Notes: generated from the letters alone by a model not told the origin. Positions 8,439-17,080 are shown, numbered from the stretch's first letter. The stretch: DNA of 64,000 bases from an uncultured Oscillospiraceae bacterium (GCA_944387055.1 CALXDL010000063.1:100035-164034); one strand, 5' to 3'. Program-made: numbers and translations.

Positions 8439-8522
8439 CTATCGCTCTCTCTTCTTGCTGTGCAGACGCACCAACACCAGGCCGATGGACCCGCAGAGCA
8501 GGCCCGCCCAGTTCCGCTCCAT
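8439..8522 (-). CDS. Candidate 27-residue membrane microprotein
   Basis: Frame of 27 codons starting at ATG 8522 directly behind GGGAGGAGACAAG, a strong ribosome binding site. The peptide has one hydrophobic stretch (WAGLLCGSIGLVLVRL) and a basic tail (HSKKRER), as expected for a small membrane-anchored peptide. It fits exactly between the PPOX-like gene and hisA, and its stop overlaps the hisA ribosome binding site. No homologue is recognised. Confidence 0.45.
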   Translation of the reverse strand: MERNWAGLLCGSIGLVLVRLHSKKRER

Positions 8523-8537
8523 CTTGTCTCCTCCCGA

Positions 8538-9017
8538 TCATAAATGTTCCTTGCAGGAGAGTTCCTCCACATCTAGCCGCAGGACGCATACGGCATCCAC
8601 CGCCGCGTCTGGAAAGGTCCAGTCCGCCCGGCCGGTGCTCTGGCGCATAATGGCGGCTAGGCCCAGGCGCTTCTCTGACGGGTCCTCCACCACACGGATG
8701 GGGCCCTCGCCGATGACGCTCCGGAAGGCGGCGGTATAGCCGCAGGCCTCCTCCGCCTCCTGGAGCCGGTAGCCGGTGTCCAGCTCGAACCCGGCCCAGC
8801 CGTTTTGGCGGACCAGGTCCAGCTTCCGGCCCTCCGCGGCACCGTGGAAGTACAAGACATGGCGGCCGTCCTCCACCGTGTGGCCGAAGTTCACCGGCAC
8901 CACATAGACGCCTCTGCCGTCCTGGAAGCCCAGGCGGCAGACCTCGCACCCGTCGATGACGGCCTGGATCTTCTCCGGGTCCGTGATGAGGCGGTCCTGT
9001 CTCCTCATGGGACGCAT
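8538..9017 (-). CDS. Pyridoxamine 5'-phosphate oxidase-like flavin-binding protein
   Basis: A 159-residue split-barrel FMN-binding protein of the PPOX/NimA-like group. The typical order is visible: N-terminal MRRQDRLI, VCRLGFQDGRGVYVVPVNFG, YFHGAAEGRKLDLV, then SVIGEGPIRVV. These proteins use flavin or haem cofactors; substrates vary and nitroimidazole reduction is one known activity. It starts 12 bases after hisH and is translationally packed in the his operon, though it is not a known histidine enzyme. Confidence 0.85.
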   Translation of the reverse strand: MRPMRRQDRLITDPEKIQAVIDGCEVCRLGFQDGRGVYVVPVNFGHTVEDGRHVLYFHGAAEGRKLDLVRQNGWAGFELDTGYRLQEAEEACGYTAAFRSVIGEGPIRVVEDPSEKRLGLAAIMRQSTGRADWTFPDAAVDAVCVLRLDVEELSCKEHL

Positions 9018-9029
9018 ATACGCTCCTCC

Positions 9030-9641
9030 TTACAGTTCTGCAAATGCCCGCAGCAGCCGCAGTCCCGTGTCCCCGGACTTCTCCGGGTGGAACTGGGTGC
9101 CGTAGACGTTCCCCCGGCGCACCACGCCGGTGACATCCACATTGCCGTACCGGGACGCGGCCAAGGTGCTGGACGCACAGTCCCTGGCGTAAAAGCTGTG
9201 GACGTAGTACACATACTCCCCGTCTCGGATGTGGCGGAACAGGGGATCGTCTTTTAAGATGTGCAAACTGTTCCAGCCCATATGGGGGACTTTGAGGGAG
9301 CTGTCTGTCAGGTCCTGGCGCAGGTCCACCACCTGGCCGGCCACCAGACCCAGACCGGGGTGATCCCCATATTCGAAGCTCCGGTCGAACAGCAGCTGCA
9401 TCCCCAGGCAGATGCCGAGGAGAGGTTTCTTCTCCGCTTCCTCCAGCAACACCGGTACCAAACCGGTATCCTCCAGCTTAGCACGGGCATCTCCGAAAGC
9501 TCCCACACCGGGCAGGATGACCCGGTCCGCTGCGCGGATCCGCTCCGCCTCCCCGGTGACCTCCGCCGCCGATCCCAGTGCCTTGAGACTGGATACCAAG
9601 GAGAACAGGTTCCCCACGCCGTAATCCACGATGGCGATCAT
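9030..9641 (-). CDS. hisH: Imidazole glycerol phosphate synthase glutaminase subunit
   Basis: A 203-residue class I glutamine amidotransferase that feeds ammonia to HisF. The nucleophile Cys is in GICLGMQLL and the His-Glu pair in GTQFHPEKS. Its ATG immediately follows the hisB stop (TGAATG). Confidence 0.96.
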   Translation of the reverse strand: MIAIVDYGVGNLFSLVSSLKALGSAAEVTGEAERIRAADRVILPGVGAFGDARAKLEDTGLVPVLLEEAEKKPLLGICLGMQLLFDRSFEYGDHPGLGLVAGQVVDLRQDLTDSSLKVPHMGWNSLHILKDDPLFRHIRDGEYVYYVHSFYARDCASSTLAASRYGNVDVTGVVRRGNVYGTQFHPEKSGDTGLRLLRAFAEL

Positions 9642-10229
9642 TCACAAGACTCCCTTCGTGCTGGGGACTTCGTCCCGGTGCTTCTCATCCAGGGCCACGG
9701 CCATCTTCAGCGTACGGCCCATGCCTTTGAACACGGCCTCCAGGATGTGATGGGTGTTCTCTCCCGCCAATTGGCGGATATGGAGGGAGGCAGGGCACTG
9801 ACGGACAAAGGCCAGCCAGAACTCCTTGGCCAGTTCTGTGTCGAAGTCTCCCACCTTCCGGGAAGGCAAGTCTACGGCCCAGCCCAGATAGTCCCGGCCA
9901 GAGAGGTCCACAGCGCACAGCACCAGCGTCTCGTCCATGGGCAGCAGGCTCTGTCCATAGCGGACGACCCCTCGCTTCTCTCCCAAAGCCTGGGTGAACG
10001 CCATGCCCAGGCATATCCCGATATCCTCTGCCGTGTGGTGGCCGTCCACTTGCAGGTCTCCCTCGCAGCGGACAGTCAGATCGAAGTCCCCATGGCGGGC
10101 GAACAGTGTCAGCATATGGTCCAGGAATCCCATGCCGGTGGCGATATCCCCACGGCCCATGCCGTCCAACTCCAGCGTCAGATGGATCTTGGTCTCCTGA
10201 GTGGCGCGCGCGATCGATGCAGTCCTCAT
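9642..10229 (-). CDS. hisB: Imidazoleglycerol-phosphate dehydratase
   Basis: A 195-residue monofunctional HisB for step 6. Duplicated metal-binding motifs are DGHHTAEDIGICLG and ENTHHILEAVFKG, with GMGFLDHMLTLFARHG near the N-terminus. Start ATG 10229 follows GGGAGAGCG; longer open sequence upstream belongs to hisC in another frame. It lacks the phosphatase half, which fits the presence of hisJ. Confidence 0.96.
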   Translation of the reverse strand: MRTASIARATQETKIHLTLELDGMGRGDIATGMGFLDHMLTLFARHGDFDLTVRCEGDLQVDGHHTAEDIGICLGMAFTQALGEKRGVVRYGQSLLPMDETLVLCAVDLSGRDYLGWAVDLPSRKVGDFDTELAKEFWLAFVRQCPASLHIRQLAGENTHHILEAVFKGMGRTLKMAVALDEKHRDEVPSTKGVL

Positions 10230-10242
10230 CGCTCTCCCTCCC

Positions 10243-11307
10243 TCACCATGCCTGCAAGATCTGGTCCACCTGATCCACCAGTGCCTCCATCTGCTCCATG
10301 GAGCCGATGGTGATACGCACATAGTCCCGGATGCGCTCCTGATCGAACCAGCGGACCAGGATACCGTTCTCCTTGAGGAGCCGATACAGCTCTCCACCGG
10401 GGATCTGCCCGGACTTGGCAAAAATGAAATTGGCCTGGGAGGGCAGGACCGTGAAGCCCAGGGCCTCCAGCGCCCCCACAGTCCAGGCGCGGGTCTGCCG
10501 GATGGAGGCACAGCAAGCATCGAAATACGACCGGTCCTCCATGGCGGCAGCGCCGGCCATCATAGCCAGCCGGTCCACGTCATAGGGATTGAAGCTATAC
10601 CGCACCCGCTCCATGTCCTCGATCAGGCTTGGGCTGCCCAAGGCGAACCCCAGCCGTCCCCCCGCCAGAGACCGGCTCTTGGACATCGTCTGGACCACCA
10701 GGAGGTTATCGTAGCGGAACAGGAGGGGCGCACAGCTCTCCGCGCCGAAATCCACGTACGCCTCGTCCACGATCACCAGACGGTCCGGGTCTGCGTCCAG
10801 CAGGCGCTGGATGTCCGTCCGAGGCAGGGCGATGCCTGTCGGGGCATTGGGATTGGCCAGGACGATGGTGCCTGAGAACTCCATATAGTCGCCCACATCC
10901 AGCGTCAGGTCTTCCCGCAGCGGGACGATGGCTGGCTCTAGCCCGAAGAAGGCGGCCTGGGACCGATAGAATCCATAGGTGATATCCGCGTAGGCCACGC
11001 CCTTCCCTTTTCCGCAGAAGGCACGGAACGCGAAAGCCAACACCTCGTCAGAACCGTTGCCGGCCAACACGTTCTCCGGCCGCAGCCCGTAATAGTCTGC
11101 GATGGCCCTGCGCAAGGGCCCGCAGGTGGGATCGGGATACAGATCCAGTTTCATCAGCTCCGCCCGGGAGATGGTCTTGAGGACCTTCGGCGAGGGCGGG
11201 AAAGGGCTCTCGTTGGTGTTGAGCTTGATGTACTGCTGGTCTTGGGGCTGTTCCCCTGGCGTATAGGGGGCCAGACACGCCGCCTCTTGGGAGAGGAACC
11301 GGCTCAT
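10243..11307 (-). CDS. hisC: Histidinol-phosphate aminotransferase
   Basis: A 354-residue fold-type I PLP aminotransferase for step 7. Visible features: KLNTNESPFPPSP, GNGSDEVL, NPNAPTG, the Asp in DEAYVDF, the PLP lysine in TMSKSRSLAGGRLG, and the substrate Arg in VRITIGS. The start overlaps the hisD stop as ATGA, so translation is coupled. Confidence 0.96.
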   Translation of the reverse strand: MSRFLSQEAACLAPYTPGEQPQDQQYIKLNTNESPFPPSPKVLKTISRAELMKLDLYPDPTCGPLRRAIADYYGLRPENVLAGNGSDEVLAFAFRAFCGKGKGVAYADITYGFYRSQAAFFGLEPAIVPLREDLTLDVGDYMEFSGTIVLANPNAPTGIALPRTDIQRLLDADPDRLVIVDEAYVDFGAESCAPLLFRYDNLLVVQTMSKSRSLAGGRLGFALGSPSLIEDMERVRYSFNPYDVDRLAMMAGAAAMEDRSYFDACCASIRQTRAWTVGALEALGFTVLPSQANFIFAKSGQIPGGELYRLLKENGILVRWFDQERIRDYVRITIGSMEQMEALVDQVDQILQAW

Positions 11308-12599
11308 GAGGACATCTCTCCTTTCTCTTCACAGCGGATGGTGACAGACCGGGCGTGGGCATGGAGCCCTTCCCGCTCTGCAAAATCCGCGATCCTGGGA
11401 GCCACCCTCATCAGGGCTTCCCGCGGATAGTACAAAAAGCTGGAGCGTTTGACGAAGTCGTCCACGCCCAGGGGGCTGGAGAAGCGGGCGGTGCCGCTGG
11501 TGGGCAAAGTGTGGTTGGGGCCCGCGAAATAATCCCCCAGGGCCTCTGGCGCCGTGCGGCCCAGGAACACACTGCCTGCATTGTGGATCTTGTGGAGCAG
11601 GGCGAACGGGTCTTCCACACACAGCTCCAGATGCTCCGGCGCGATACGGTCCGCAGCCTCTGCCGCCCGTTCCAAACTGTCCGTGACGATGATCTTGCCG
11701 CTGCGCTCCAACGAGGCCCGAGCGATATCCTGCCGCGGCAGCGCCTGGAGCTGGACCTCCAGTTCCCGTTGGACCGCCTCCGCCAGCGGACGGCTGTCCG
11801 TCACCAGCACGGCGCAGGCATGCACATCGTGTTCTGCCTGGCTGAGCAGGTCCGCCGCCACCCACGCGGGGTCGGACTTCCCATCTGCCAGGACCAGGAT
11901 CTCACTGGGACCGGCCACCATGTCGATGGCCACCCGGCCGAAGACCTTCCGCTTGGCCGCCGCCACATATACACCGCCCGGACCTACGATCTTGTCCACA
12001 CGGGGCACGCTCTCGGTGCCATAGGCCAAGGCGGCCACCGCCTGCGCGCCGCCCACTTTGCAGATCTTCGTCGCTCCTGCGATCTTTGCTGCCGCCAGTG
12101 CCTCTGCGCTGACGGAGCCGTCCTGCTCGGGCGGCGTCACCAACACGATCTCCCGTACGCCTGCCAATCTGGCCGGGATCACGTTCATCAAGATCGTAGA
12201 GGGGAACGCGCGAGGGCTGCGGGGCACGCAGATGCCCACCCGTTCGATGGGCGCGTATCGCTGGCCCATGACCGCGCCTCCCTCTCCTGTGCATACGTAG
12301 CCTGTCCGGATCTGCTGGGCGTGGAAGGCACGGATGTTCTCTGCCGCTTGGCGCAGCGTCTCCAGGAAGTCGGCATCCACGGCGTCCCATGCCGCATCCA
12401 GCTCCGCTTGCGATACGGTGAGCGCTGTCAGCTCCACACCGTCGAAGCGCTTGGTATAGTCCCGGAGCGCCGCGTCTCCCCGTTCCCGGACCTGTGCGAT
12501 CACCTCGTCCACTGCCGCATCCACGTCCTCCTCCGGCAGGAGCGTCCGATCCAGCAGCTCCTCCGGGGAGAGCGCGTCGAAGGTCTCGATCGAGATCAT
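11304..12599 (-). CDS. hisD: Histidinol dehydrogenase
   Basis: A 431-residue enzyme for the last two oxidations to histidine. Conserved stretches include AGPSEILVLAD, LLSQAEHD, and the zinc/active-site region PEHLELCVED with AGPNHTLPTSG. ATG 12599 overlaps the hisG stop (ATGA). One oddity is that the loop usually reading VPGG(T/S)A before YPSxxLMN reads VPRSPRAFPSTILMN here, in frame and without a length change. The rest of the protein is intact. Confidence 0.95.
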   Translation of the reverse strand: MISIETFDALSPEELLDRTLLPEEDVDAAVDEVIAQVRERGDAALRDYTKRFDGVELTALTVSQAELDAAWDAVDADFLETLRQAAENIRAFHAQQIRTGYVCTGEGGAVMGQRYAPIERVGICVPRSPRAFPSTILMNVIPARLAGVREIVLVTPPEQDGSVSAEALAAAKIAGATKICKVGGAQAVAALAYGTESVPRVDKIVGPGGVYVAAAKRKVFGRVAIDMVAGPSEILVLADGKSDPAWVAADLLSQAEHDVHACAVLVTDSRPLAEAVQRELEVQLQALPRQDIARASLERSGKIIVTDSLERAAEAADRIAPEHLELCVEDPFALLHKIHNAGSVFLGRTAPEALGDYFAGPNHTLPTSGTARFSSPLGVDDFVKRSSFLYYPREALMRVAPRIADFAEREGLHAHARSVTIRCEEKGEMSS

Positions 12600-14179
12600 G
12601 ACTGCGTCACCTCCGTGAGTCTCTCTAACAGGCGATCGATCTCCCGCCGCTTGAACTGATAGCTGGCCCGATTGGCGATGAACCGGGCAGAGATGGGCAT
12701 GAACTCTGTCAGGACTTTCAAGTCGTTCTCCCGCAGGGTCGTGCCGGTCTCCACGATGTCCACGATCACATCGGAAAGGCCCAGGATCGGCGCCAGTTCG
12801 ATGGAACCGTTGAGTTTGATGATGTCGATGTCCCGCCCCTGGGCGCCGTAATAGGCCTTGGCGATCTCCACGAACTTGGTGGCCACCCGCAGCGCCCGGC
12901 TCTGGTCCTCGACGAAGTCCTTGGGGCCCGCCACGCACATGCGGCACTTGCCAAGTCCCGTGTCCAGCAGCTCATACACGTCCGCGCCGCTCTCCGCCAG
13001 GATGTCCTTGCCCACGATGCCGATATCCGCCGCCCCGTGTTCCACATAGATGGCCACATCGCTGGGCTTGACCAGGAAGTAGCGGATCCCGGCGGCGGGA
13101 TTCTCCACCACCAGCTTCCGGGTATCGGTCCGCTCCTCCGGGCAGCCGTATCCCACGCCCGCCAGTAGATCATACACCTTGTCTCCCAGGCGCCCCTTGG
13201 GCAGCGCCACGTTCAGCATTGCCGTGCGGCCCTCTGCCTGCGCCGCCGGAACGGCGTCCAGCCGGTCCAGTTCGTCTAGATACAGTGCGAAGCCCACGGC
13301 CCGGGTCCCTGGGCGGAACTGCTCCGCCAGAGGATCATACCGTCCGCCCTTGAGGACCGCGCGGGGCAGTCCCTCCAGATATCCCTGGAGCACCAAGCCA
13401 TTATAATACTCCATGTCATTGACCAGAGACAGGTCCAATCGCACCTTCCCTGCCTGCCCCTGCGCCTCCAAAGCAGCGCACAAGGTCCGCAGCTCTGTCA
13501 GGGCCATGCCCATGGCGGCGTTGAGCGCCAAGGGCTCTGCCTTGTCCAAGACCGTCTCCCAGGCGCCCGTGAGCATGCCCAGCCGGCACAGGGCATCGGT
13601 CCCCTGCCGGGAGAGCCCTGCCCCCCTGGCCAAGCTCTGGAGCTCGTGGGCGTTCTTGTCCCGGATGCACGTGAGGAGTTTCGGCCGGATCGCCTCAGGT
13701 GCGCCCACCGCGTCGAAGAGACCGGTGACGAATCCCATATGGCTCAGGTCCAGTGCGAAAGGCCGGCCCGTCGTCTCCAAGCTCTGTATGGCCAGGGACA
13801 CCACCTGCGCTGTCACCGTGTCATCCACAGCGCCGATGCACTCCAGCCCCATCTGGCTGATCTCTCGGAAGGTGTGGCTCTCCTGACTGGGACGGTAGAC
13901 GTTCTCCGTATAGTAGTAGCGCCCACAGCTGCCCGGCTCCACCCGGGCATTTTTCGCGACAGAAAGGGTCACGTCCGGTTTCAGGGCCAACAGGCGGCCG
14001 TCAAGGTCCGTAAAGGTGATGACCTGTTCGCTGGAGAGGAAGCGGCGGTTCTCCTGATAGAGTCCGTATTCCTCGAAGCGGCTCATATGATATTTGCGGA
14101 ACCCCGCCCGCTCATACAGCAGACGGAGCTGCAACGACACCCGTTCCTGCGGCCGCAGGAAATCAATATCTGCTCCCAT
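12596..14179 (-). CDS. hisZG: HisZ-HisG fusion: ATP phosphoribosyltransferase regulatory and catalytic parts
   Basis: One uninterrupted 527-codon frame. Residues 1 to about 310 are HisZ, a class II tRNA-synthetase-like regulatory chain (LKPDVTLSVAKNARVE, YYNGLVLQGYLEGL, GGRYDPL). Residues from about 321 are short-form HisG (LNVALPKGRLGDKVYDLL, VKPSDVAIYVEHGAADIG, VDIVETGTTL). In most bacteria with short HisG the two are separate genes. The linker is only about 15 residues. An internal ATG at 13219, weakly preceded by AGAGGG, could still give free HisG of 207 residues. It is the first gene of the operon. Confidence 0.9.
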   Translation of the reverse strand: MGADIDFLRPQERVSLQLRLLYERAGFRKYHMSRFEEYGLYQENRRFLSSEQVITFTDLDGRLLALKPDVTLSVAKNARVEPGSCGRYYYTENVYRPSQESHTFREISQMGLECIGAVDDTVTAQVVSLAIQSLETTGRPFALDLSHMGFVTGLFDAVGAPEAIRPKLLTCIRDKNAHELQSLARGAGLSRQGTDALCRLGMLTGAWETVLDKAEPLALNAAMGMALTELRTLCAALEAQGQAGKVRLDLSLVNDMEYYNGLVLQGYLEGLPRAVLKGGRYDPLAEQFRPGTRAVGFALYLDELDRLDAVPAAQAEGRTAMLNVALPKGRLGDKVYDLLAGVGYGCPEERTDTRKLVVENPAAGIRYFLVKPSDVAIYVEHGAADIGIVGKDILAESGADVYELLDTGLGKCRMCVAGPKDFVEDQSRALRVATKFVEIAKAYYGAQGRDIDIIKLNGSIELAPILGLSDVIVDIVETGTTLRENDLKVLTEFMPISARFIANRASYQFKRREIDRLLERLTEVTQS

Positions 14180-14218
14180 CTTCCATGCTCCTCCTCGTAT
14201 CCAGTCTCCATGGCCCTT

Positions 14219-14255
14219 ATATTACTTCATTCTATTACCAAAGTAAAGTGGTAAT
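14219..14255 (-). promoter_or_regulatory. his operon promoter with overlapping palindromic operator
   Basis: On the minus strand, -35 TTTACT (14242-14247), a 17-base spacer and -10 TAATAT (14219-14224) place the transcript start about 33 bases before hisZG. A 22-base inverted repeat (arms ATTACCA at 14234-14240 and TGGTAAT at 14249-14255) covers the -35 box. The short leader leaves no room for a T-box or attenuator, so repressor control is the likely mode. The repressor is not identified. Confidence 0.65.
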
Positions 14256-14377
14256 TCGGTGATTTCGTAAATTCCACCATTTGCACAGATCTTCGTCTGT
14301 GCTTCGGACCGGATATCGATATCTTACACCTGGCCCCCTCTGTTTGCAATCGTCCATTGGAACTGGCGAGCCTCCGC

Positions 14378-14410
14378 AAAAAAAGCGGGCCTCCTTCCGG
14401 AGGCCCGCCG
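14378..14410 (-). terminator. Rho-independent terminator of the C39-like gene
   Basis: Stem GGGCCTCC / GGAGGCCC extended by further GC pairs, 4-base loop, then T7 on the minus strand. It stands 66 bases after the stop of the C39-like lipoprotein and also insulates the his promoter. Confidence 0.85.
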
Positions 14411-14475
14411 CAGGAGCGCAGTGTCGCTAAAGGGACCCTTTGTGCCTGAACGGTCGTTCGTCCGTTCGCCGTACG

Positions 14476-15333
14476 TTACGCCGCAGGTTCGACTGCGAGG
14501 AACAAGTAGTCGTTCAGTTCGCCATTCTGGAAGAACGTGTAAGTAGAGAAATTCGCAAAGAACCGCTGTGCCGGATATACGCCGTAACCATCTTGGTTGT
14601 GATCGGTCGTATCATAAGGATCCGCCACGATCAGCACATCATCGGCCGTATCTTCGGTGCCCATGGTGTCATAGCCCACGATGACCTGCCAATGTCCGCC
14701 CCAATCGTTCCAGCATATCATGACGGGGATCCCGGCCTTGAGATAATCCTGGACAGTCTGTTCATTGAAATAGCTGTAGTAGTCGCCATTCGCGCGGGCA
14801 TCCTCCGGGATATCATAGGTGCTGTGCAGCTCGAAGCCGCCGATCTTCTCGAACACGCCTATCAGCTGGCTCAAGTTGGTGCCGGTCCCGTCGATGGTAC
14901 CGCCGCGCAGCTCGCACAGGCTCTCCTCCGTATAGTCGCCCTTGAGGCCGAACCAGTTGAGGACCATCAGCGCAGACACCAGACCGCAGGAATACTCATT
15001 GGTCTGCTGATACGTCTGGAAATTCGTCAAGATCGTCAAAGAGTCGGTGGACTCCATGTTATAGAAATCCAGCTGGGAGTAATAGGGAGAATCCACATGG
15101 TCCGCCTGACGCTCATAGGCGTCTGCTCCCGCTTCCGGATCCAGATCCACCTCTTTCTCCATCTTCATCTCATCCGTGTAGTTCCCATGCGTCGTCTCAG
15201 TCTCTTGGACCTCATCCGTTGCATCCGGCTCTTCCTCAGCCGTGGCAGGCGCAGAGCCGCAGCCTGCGAGAGTGGTCACAAGAAGTGCAGCCGCCGTGAT
15301 CAGTCCCAGGAGTCTCGATCTTCTTTTCATCAT
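14476..15333 (-). CDS. Secreted lipoprotein with C39-like cysteine peptidase domain
   Basis: A 285-residue protein with a lipoprotein signal (KRR, hydrophobic core, LAGC with Cys near residue 25), an acidic linker, then a papain-like C39 domain. The likely catalytic Cys is in TNEYSCGLVSALMVLNWFG, the His in GGHWQVIVGYD and the Asp in VADPYD. Domains like this cut peptides at the cell surface; there is no ABC exporter nearby, so it is not a bacteriocin processing transporter. ATG 15333 follows AAAGGAG. Confidence 0.85.
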   Translation of the reverse strand: MMKRRSRLLGLITAAALLVTTLAGCGSAPATAEEEPDATDEVQETETTHGNYTDEMKMEKEVDLDPEAGADAYERQADHVDSPYYSQLDFYNMESTDSLTILTNFQTYQQTNEYSCGLVSALMVLNWFGLKGDYTEESLCELRGGTIDGTGTNLSQLIGVFEKIGGFELHSTYDIPEDARANGDYYSYFNEQTVQDYLKAGIPVMICWNDWGGHWQVIVGYDTMGTEDTADDVLIVADPYDTTDHNQDGYGVYPAQRFFANFSTYTFFQNGELNDYLFLAVEPAA

Positions 15334-15458
15334 AAAAGCTCCTTTCTCAAGCCTTCCATCGATCGGCACGACCAGGTCCCTTGGATGGTATGATACACCC
15401 GATCTCCTGCTTTGTCAAAAAACTTTTGTACACCCTGCACAGTACACGGCAGGTCCCA

Positions 15459-16553
15459 TCAGGCGCCCCTGTTTTCCGTGAGCAGCAAACGGCGCAGCGG
15501 GTCCAGCGCCTCATCACCGGCTGGGTGGAAATGCGCAGCGCCCAGCGTCTCCATCAGGTCCGGCCGCTCCTGCGCAAGGCATTCCAGCACGCCATCCAAT
15601 GCCTCTGGAAAGGCGCTCTCCTCTCCAGAGAGGTCCTCCCGCCCAGCCGCCACAGCTGCCGCGGTATCATATAGCCGCTCCGTCACCCCGATGACCTGTA
15701 TCTCGTCCCACACCGCCTGGTCTCGCCCAAAGCCGCGCATCCCGCTCGGGGCCGTCTGGTCCGACAGCAGTGTCCACGCCTCCGCCACATCCATGCGGGC
15801 ATCCGCCCGGATGGGGAACGCGTCGATCTCGCCTCGGGCGGCGGCCCGCAGCAGCTCCTCATAGTTCCCGTACACGCTAACATCCGTGAGGTCTCCCAGC
15901 TCGTTCCCCTCATACTGGTCCGCCAGCCACAGCTCCAGGCACCGGCGGCCGCCCAGGGCCCCCTCGCCCAGCACGCCCCAGCGGGCATGATCCAGCTCTT
16001 CCCAGGTCAGAGCCTCCCCTGTGCCGGTCCGGACCCGGGCAGCCAACTGGGTGCCGTATGTGGTGGGAGCAGCGCAGATAAGGGCGAACGTCCCTCCGGA
16101 CCAGGGCACTGTCTCATGATAGGCAGTCGCGCCGCCGTTCCATGCCTCCGGCTCCGTGCCGCTGCGGTCCAGGGCAGGCTGGGGCGCATCGAGTGCCAGC
16201 ACGGCTGCCTCCCTGCCATAGAGGGCCAGGGCCTCTGCAGGCAGGAACGCCAGATCCACCGTCCCTTCCGCCAGGGCCTGCGCTGTGGCCGCCGGGGACG
16301 TCCCGATGGTGACCGTGACCTCTCGGATCTCCACGCCGGTCCCACTCTGCGCAAATCGATCCCGCAGCAGATCCGGCAGCTCCTGGACGGCGGAGAGCAG
16401 CTGTTCCGTCGGCAGTCCGTTGCGGCTGACCTCCACAGAAAGCGTGTCCAGGCGCAGGGGCGGCGTCTCCGGGCTCTCGGCCGGCGGCTCTTCCCGGCAA
16501 GCTGTCAGGGACAGCGACAGCGCCACACAAAGCAGCAGAGCGATCTTTTTCAT
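15459..16553 (-). CDS. PhnD/TransF-type substrate-binding lipoprotein
   Basis: A 364-residue protein starting at ATG 16553 behind AAAAGGAG. It has a lipobox (SLTAC) followed by a periplasmic-binding-protein type II fold like the phosphonate/phosphite binder PhnD (GTVDLAFLPAEALALYG, GNYEELLRAAARGEIDAF). No ATPase or permease gene is adjacent, so it is an orphan receptor. The ligand is unknown. Confidence 0.8.
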   Translation of the reverse strand: MKKIALLLCVALSLSLTACREEPPAESPETPPLRLDTLSVEVSRNGLPTEQLLSAVQELPDLLRDRFAQSGTGVEIREVTVTIGTSPAATAQALAEGTVDLAFLPAEALALYGREAAVLALDAPQPALDRSGTEPEAWNGGATAYHETVPWSGGTFALICAAPTTYGTQLAARVRTGTGEALTWEELDHARWGVLGEGALGGRRCLELWLADQYEGNELGDLTDVSVYGNYEELLRAAARGEIDAFPIRADARMDVAEAWTLLSDQTAPSGMRGFGRDQAVWDEIQVIGVTERLYDTAAAVAAGREDLSGEESAFPEALDGVLECLAQERPDLMETLGAAHFHPAGDEALDPLRRLLLTENRGA

Positions 16554-16691
16554 GTCGTCTCCTTTTCCCAATGGCCTCTGGACATCCCGCCAGAGGCCTG
16601 TTACAATGAGATGGTCATCTGTGATTCTATCATCCGGGACGGCCCCGTGCAAGGGGCGGGCGCTGTCCCCGTCCAGGAAGGAGCTGCGTCT

Positions 16692-17036
16692 ATGTTCACT
16701 CTATCTGAAAACTGCTCCCGCCATGACACCTGTGTCCACGGCGGACAGGGCCTCGTCCACATCAAGGATCTGGCGGACCAGGCGGCTCTCTATGACCACA
16801 GCCGCCTCTTTGCCCACATCACCTTGGATCCCGGCTGCTCCATCGGCCCCCATGTCCACGAGCACGAGACCGAATTTTTCTACATCCTCCGAGGCGAGGG
16901 CGTGTTCGATGACGATGGGACCGAAGTGGTGGTCCGCCCCGGCGATGTGTGCGCCACTGGCGGTGGGCACCGCCACGGGATGGTGAACCGCGGCACAGAG
17001 CCGGTGGAGTTCATCGCGCTGATCGCCATGGAGTGA
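16692..17036 (+). CDS. Cupin domain protein
   Basis: A 114-residue single-domain cupin. Both cupin motifs are visible: GPHVHEHETEFFYILRGEG (metal His-His-Glu) and PGDVCATGGGHRHGMVN (second His). ATG 16692 follows AGGAAGGAG. Such proteins bind a divalent metal; the reaction is unknown. It stands alone between the PhnD-like gene and the sigma factor, with its own terminator. Confidence 0.9.
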   Translation: MFTLSENCSRHDTCVHGGQGLVHIKDLADQAALYDHSRLFAHITLDPGCSIGPHVHEHETEFFYILRGEGVFDDDGTEVVVRPGDVCATGGGHRHGMVNRGTEPVEFIALIAME

Positions 17037-17048
17037 GCGCTCTTCTCT

Positions 17049-17080
17049 GCGGCCGCCTGGAAGGCGGCCGTATTTTTTTG
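17049..17080 (+). terminator. Rho-independent terminator after the cupin gene
   Basis: Stem CGGCCGCC / GGCGGCCG with a 4-base loop, followed by TATTTTTTT, 13 bases after the cupin stop. Confidence 0.88.

Noticed and set aside
11355-12659. 434-codon open frame on the plus strand
   Set aside because: Antisense to hisD, whose motifs and operon fit are unambiguous.
14180-14376. His T-box or attenuator before the his operon
   Set aside because: The promoter lies too close to the start codon and no antiterminator sequence is present.
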